Origin: Ettlia oleoabundans
Taxonomy: Eukaryota > Chlorophyta > Chlorophyceae > Chlamydomonadales
NCBI GenBank assembly: GCA_019693395.1
Contig: JAAMXP010000155.1
Span: 1 to 10,381, forward strand
Length of the DNA stretch: 10,381 nt
Direction of reading: 5' to 3'
The notes under the pieces are model-generated. The model was not told the origin of the DNA. It saw nothing but the letters and a program-made list of their open reading frames with translations, and did not search any database. Made by a program: the position numbers and the translations under genes. This document shows positions 6,998 through 10,381 of this stretch, one piece after another (positions within the stretch are counted from its first letter, which is position 1; every line of letters begins with the position of its first letter).

Positions 6998-7760
6998 CCT
7001 TTCACCAAGCCTGTAAAGTGGGTCTCAGCGCTGGGCGACTCCGCCGTCGCACCGCATGATTGTTGCCAAGCGTTTTTCACGATAATGTGCAGTGCAACAA
7101 GCAGTGCACGCACCAAACAATAAAGTAAAAAGAGTAAAAGGCAAAGTTGCGGGCCAAGTTGCTTTGAGTTTGAAGGCGGTGACATGCGGGCGGCTGGAAG
7201 GGGGGCCGTGCATGTGGATTAAGTGGGCCGCGCTATTGTCACTTTGGTGCGCATAGAGGAAGGATTGGCTTAGTTTGTACATATGTCTGATAATGGGTCA
7301 GTCATACGCCCTGTGTTATAGGCCTGGCAAGCCCCTTCACCACGGCTGCTGCGACTGGCAACCCGCCGCTCGCCCACGCTTTACGCTGTGCACCGTAAAC
7401 GCTACCTCCACATTCTACCCGCTTGTTTGCTGTATATGGCATCAGTCACATAGGGGGTGGTGTTTGCTGGATATTTAGTAAGGGTTGCATGCAATGGCTT
7501 GAGTTGTGACGGTTGCTCACGCTGGCGTGGGGCGGCAGGATGGGCACAGCACGCGCTCATCTAAACTCATCTTCGCTGTTTTTGAGCGCCGATCAGCATT
7601 TCTTGCTTTCTTGCTCCACGCCTGTGGGGCCAAGCAACAACCTGCCGCGGCCCTTCCGCTCCCACCGGCCATCCTGGAGGACGCGCCCTAGTCACGCAGT
7701 TGGGGCTCTGGCGACGCCCCTTGCGACGCATCGAAGGGCAAGCTTCGGGCGCGGGCGGCA
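6998..7760. promoter_or_regulatory. Divergent intergenic region with both promoters and 5' UTRs
   Basis: The 763 bases separate two divergent start codons. No ORF here resembles a protein or has splice support. An A/T-rich patch at about 7110-7146 (T-rich on the minus strand) lies 115-150 bases upstream of the methyltransferase ATG. TATATG at 7433 and TATTTAGTA at 7470 are weak TATA-like elements on the transporter side. GCAGTGCA occurs twice (7089 and 7101) within a loosely palindromic GTGCAGTG...CAGTGCAC. The minus-strand sequence TTTACAG, nine bases past the ATG at about 7013-7007, could be a splice acceptor for a 5' UTR intron. Transcription start sites cannot be placed by eye. Confidence 0.5.
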
Positions 7761-8081
7761 ATGGCTGCACCAGGGCCGCCCCACGTCACACTAGTGGAGG
7801 AGGGCTCACGGGGCGGATGCGGCGCCGCCGCTCGCCCCGAGACTGCTCGCCGCGCCCTCTGCTCTGCCACAGTCACCCTCACCCTGGCCATTCTAGGCTC
7901 CTCCGTCCTGCCCATACCTTATGCCTTCTCGCGGCTGGGCTTGTTTCCCGGACTGGCAACAATGCTTGCGGTGGCGGGGGCCAATGCCCTGGCGGGCACG
8001 TTGCTGCTACGCTGCGCTGGCAGCCTACACAAGCACACGTTTGAGAGCTTGGCAGAGGAGGTTGGCGGACCCTCTTGGAAG
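7761..8081 (+). CDS. Transporter exon 1: N-terminus, helices 1 and 2
   Basis: The N-terminal tail of about 32 residues is hydrophilic and probably cytosolic; no signal peptide is seen. Helix 1 contains ILGSSVLPIPYAF, the family's substrate-site unwound region in typical members (usually G-x-G). Helix 2 is LATMLAVAGANALAGTLLL. The exon ends with SLAEEVGGPSWK at AAG|GTGATC. The next 351 bases (8082-8432) are called intron because the homology and hydropathy resume only at LATEICLVLLLWG after a GGGACGCAG acceptor, and direct joining gives the usual family spacing between helices 2 and 3. Confidence 0.83.
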
Positions 8082-9676
8082 GTGATCTGGCCTGCATCAT
8101 TGCAGCAATGCCATAAAGGAAGTTGTCGCTTGGGCGCTGCGCCAGGCAGCCTTGGCAAGGGTTGCCTTCACATCCATGTCACAGCTAGGGTCCTTTGCTT
8201 GGCCCTCTTGCCAAGCGTTCTAAGCCGTTTAGGCCCTCCCTCGTATTGCGTTATCAATTATCCCACGCCTTCCATCGTCGACTTTATATTGCCACAAGCA
8301 GCACATCCTTCACCCATGCACAACCTTGTTGTCCCTTTCCATTTCTGGCCCTGCAACTGCCGCGTCCCTCCCTCCACCTTGCTAGCCCTGCAACTTGCCG
8401 CCTGTGTTCATGCCCCCTTCTTTGGGACGCAGCTAGCCACAGAAATCTGCCTCGTGCTTCTGCTCTGGGGCAACCTGACGGGCGATTTCTGCCTACTGGC
8501 CGACATGGGAGTCATAGCAGCCCGGGATTTGTTCCCCGGTGGCGCACCCGCCTGGTTGGTGGCTGGAGACGGCCGCTTTGTAATGACGGCGCTGGCGGTG
8601 CTGGTAGTGTTTCCCCTCAGCTGCCTGCGACATATGCGGGAGGTGCGCTGGCCCCACTGCTGCCCACTGCTGCATCTGCCGCTGCAGCTGCCGCCGCGGC
8701 CGCCTGCGCAACCACTGCCGTTGCCCTGATGGGATACTTCTGACCCGTCACGCTGCGCCTCTGCAGGGGCGGCTGCAATGTCGCACCAGTCACAATGCCA
8801 TGTTGCGGATTTCTTCACGTCGCCCTTCCCCCTGCTTTCCAACCTCCCCACCGCCTTCTGGTTGCCCGCCGCGTCGCTGCGCCCTTCCCCTGCTTTCTAA
8901 CCTCCACTGCGTGACAATAATCTCCTGCCTGCCACTCCTGCAGCTCGAGGCCGCCGCCACTGCCGGCGTGCTGTTCGTTGTTGCGCTGGCCGCCGTGTTC
9001 ATCACCTGCTCGGTCTCAGCGGGGCTGCCCGCCGTGGCGAGCGGGGAGCTGCCGCTATTCAAGCCGGCGGTAGCTGCCAACCTCCCTGAAGCTATCGGGC
9101 TGCTGTCCTTTGCGTGAGTGGCTGAGTATCCATGGCAAGGCACGGCATGGTCTGGCATGGCATGGCATGGCATGGCATGGCATGGCATGGCATGGGTTGC
9201 CAACGGTCCAGCTTATGGATTATTGACAAGCTAGCTGTGCTGCTTGACCTGTGGCTGTAACGACAGCCCCCTGCTCCCTTACCAATTGCGGTGGCAGAAT
9301 TTTTGCTAGACAGCGACAGCCCCCACCCTGCCTGCCCGCCTGCCGGCCTGCCCTCTGCTTGACTGCCTGCCTGTCTGCCTGTCATTTTGCCGCCCCAAGC
9401 AGATTTTATCTGGCCCCGATGCTGCTGCCCATGCTGGGGGAGATGCCAGCTGGCAGGTTGGGTGTGGACCTCACCTGCAAAGCCACACAGATTGTCACCG
9501 TGGGTGAGTTGTTAGTGACCGTTCACCTGTGTGATCCGTGATGGACGTGATGGGTTTATGGTTCAATGTGTGGGGCGATTTCCGCAGCAACAGAGCAGAG
9601 CTGGGTTTTGCCGCATTGCCAGCAGCTGCGGCAAGGGATCAGCATGCAAGGATTCCTTGGGCGGGTTGCATGCCAT

Positions 9677-9743
<67 letters not shown>

Positions 9744-10053
9744 GATTTTTTTAGTTTTGATTACTCTTATGCCTGAAAGTTGGCCCGCGCGCTTCGCTGC
9801 ACCTGCCCTTCCCTCCCTTACAACTCCCCCCCTACCCACACCTTTGCGGCCACCCCGCAGGCGTCGCCTGTGCTTGCTACGCTGTCATCGGGTTCTTTGC
9901 GGCGGCACGCTACGGTCTGCAGACCGAGGGGGATGTGCTGGTAAATCAGTGGCTGCCTGGGCGCTGGGACGGCGTGCTGGATGCCTGCATGACTGTCTAC
10001 CTGTCGATATGCATGGCGCCTATGGCCATGACCCTGCGCTACCAACTGGAAAA
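7761..10053 (+). CDS. AAAP-family amino acid transporter, 5 exons, 3' end outside window
   Basis: This is a predicted membrane permease importing or exporting amino acids by proton or sodium coupling (PF01490, Aa_trans). The exons are 7761-8081, 8433-8642, 8944-9113, 9403-9503 and 9861-10053. They sum to 995 bases and all junctions are in phase (0, 0, GC|A, G|GC). The start is the first ATG after an in-frame TAG at 7689, in a GCAATGGC context. The first helix, LTLAILGSSVLPIPYAFSRL, is the signature helix of the family (compare the usual G-x-G-x-LxLPYAF). About eight hydrophobic helices are present at residues 33-58, 63-84, 108-132, 155-172, 179-200, 225-246, 262-285 and 306-326; family members usually have eleven, so about three remain beyond the window. 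The last exon ends at a consensus GTGAGT donor. Substrate cannot be told from sequence. An SLC36/38-like rather than plant AAP-like relative is possible. Confidence 0.85.
8433..9113 (+). CDS. Transporter exons 2-3: helices 3-5 and start of helix 6
   Basis: Exon 2 (8433-8642, 70 codons) gives helix 3 (EICLVLLLWGNLTGDFCLLA), an extracellular or lumenal loop, and helix 4 (TALAVLVVFPLSCLRHMRE). The PLSCLR element matches the family's P-L-x-x-L-R turn after helix 4. Exon 3 (8944-9113) follows a CCACTCCTGCAG acceptor and gives helix 5 (TAGVLFVVALAAVFITC), a loop, and the first half of helix 6 (EAIGLLSFA), ending GC|GTGAGT. Intron 2 (8643-8943) has a duplicated pyrimidine tract before its acceptor. 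Confidence 0.82.
8821..8905 (+). repeat. Duplicated pyrimidine tract in transporter intron 2
   Basis: CGCCCTTCCCCCTGCTTTCC at 8821 is followed by AACCTCC, and CGCCCTTCCCCTGCTTTCTA at 8880 by ACCTCC, with a spacing of about 59 bases. Both lie within 125 bases upstream of the exon 3 acceptor, where the pyrimidine tract should be. Confidence 0.8.
9154..9195 (+). repeat. (GGCAT)n pentanucleotide microsatellite in transporter intron 3
   Basis: About 8.4 perfect units of GGCAT occupy 9154-9195, with degenerate units leading in from about 9130 (CATGGCAAGG, CACGGCATGG). The run starts about 40 bases after the exon 3 donor. Confidence 0.95.
9325..9383 (+). repeat. Interrupted CTGC-rich tract upstream of transporter exon 4
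   Basis: Imperfect CCTGCCTG, CCTGCCGG, CTGCCTGT units fill the last 80 bases before the exon 4 acceptor at 9402 and probably serve as its pyrimidine-rich tract. It is the same motif as the perfect run in intron 4 but broken by substitutions. Confidence 0.75.
9403..10053 (+). CDS. Transporter exons 4-5: helices 6-8
   Basis: Exon 4 (9403-9503) finishes helix 6 with FYLAPMLLPMLGEMP, the position where family members carry a conserved helix followed by an acidic residue. It then begins helix 7 and ends GTGG|GTGAGT. Exon 5 (9861-10053) follows CACCCCGCAG, continues helix 7 (GVACACYAVIGFFAAARYG), gives the TEGDVLVN loop that matches the family's polar segment after this helix, and helix 8 (DACMTVYLSICMAPMAM). 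It ends GAAAA|GTGAGT in phase 2, so translation continues in an exon beyond the window. Confidence 0.83.
9677..9743 (+). repeat. (CTGC)n tetranucleotide microsatellite in transporter intron 4
   Basis: This is an uninterrupted run of nearly 17 CTGC units (67 bases) in the middle of intron 4 (9504-9860). It is followed by a T-rich stretch. The lack of interruptions suggests recent expansion and length polymorphism. It can be translated as Leu-Pro-Ala-Cys repeats, but it is intronic in this model. Confidence 0.95.
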
Positions 10054-10381
10054 GTGAGTATGCAAGCTGTTGTTTGTTCTTGTTGGCCTAACGTTTGTTC
10101 CCGAGGCGTTCAGCAAAGGTTTTGTTTTTGTTGTTAACTGGCTGGCTGGCTGTGCGCTTGTTTGACTGGACCAATCGGTCCAATCGGCATTGAGTTCAAG
10201 TGTATCTGGCTCAAGTCCTGTTTGTCATTGGCTGAAATTGATGAATGCCTCAGGGCGGGGTTAGCTGGAGCGCTTCAACTGGGTATCAATCTGACTGCCA
10301 GCTCACATCGGCTGTGCTGCCAGCATTGGCCTGAGCACACTTGCCTATCTGGCACTCCATCATCAATTTAGGCCACCTGCC
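10054..10381 (+). other. Start of transporter intron 5, no exon recognised
   Basis: The sequence after the GTGAGT donor is T/G-rich, as in intron. It includes a CCAATCGGTCCAATCGG direct repeat (10172-10188). No hydrophobic segment matching family helix 9 is visible in frame. The window ends inside this intron. Confidence 0.55.

Noticed and set aside
6994..7282. Small minus-strand open frames upstream of the methyltransferase start
   Set aside because: The products are Cys/Leu-rich without motifs and lie in the presumed promoter and 5' UTR. No splice-supported coding was found.
9130..9195. CRISPR-like or structured array
   Set aside because: The units are 5 bases with no spacers. It is a simple microsatellite in a eukaryotic intron.
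9538..10137. 199-residue plus-strand frame including Leu-Pro-Ala-Cys repeats
   Set aside because: It runs through the CTGC microsatellite of intron 4 and reads exon 5 in the wrong frame.

Overview
The window looks like nuclear DNA of a green (chlorophyte) alga. Two intron-rich genes are transcribed away from each other. Both have short GC-rich exons, introns mostly of 80-480 bases with GT donors (often GTGAGT, GTATGG or GTGCGT) and CTGCAG-type acceptors, alanine- and glutamine-rich linkers, and CTG-type simple repeats. The chlorophyte call is an inference from composition, gene structure and the plant-like domain order of the first gene. No species can be named.

Left two thirds, minus strand (6997 down to 384, continuing beyond base 1): a histone H3K36-type methyltransferase of the plant ASHH2/SDG8 (EFS) class. 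I reconstructed fifteen exons by hand. They join in one frame into 870 codons without a stop: CW zinc finger, AWS, SET, post-SET, a long low-complexity linker, then a helical C-terminal region. The catalytic and zinc-binding motifs are intact, so it should be an active chromatin enzyme. The true C-terminus lies off the left edge.

Middle, 6998-7760: 763 bases between the two start codons with no convincing gene. They must hold both 5' UTRs and both promoters.

Right third, plus strand (7761 to 10053, continuing beyond base 10381): an amino acid transporter of the AAAP (PF01490, Aa_trans) family. Five exons give 331 codons plus two bases and about eight of the usual eleven membrane helices.

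The most unusual signal is in the methyltransferase. Three exon edges around the SET and post-SET coding region have been tandemly duplicated into the neighbouring intron: exon 6 (about 85 bases apart), exon 8 (120 bases apart) and the end of exon 9 (81 bases apart). In each pair one copy has a damaged splice site: CAG|G became CAAG for exon 6, CAG|G became CCAT for exon 8, and G|GT reads G|GC at the end of exon 9. This gives possible poison or alternative exons inside the catalytic domain. The transporter introns carry a (CTGC)n run of about 17 units, a (GGCAT)n run of about 8 units and a duplicated pyrimidine tract. The two genes have no obvious functional link beyond sharing an upstream region.
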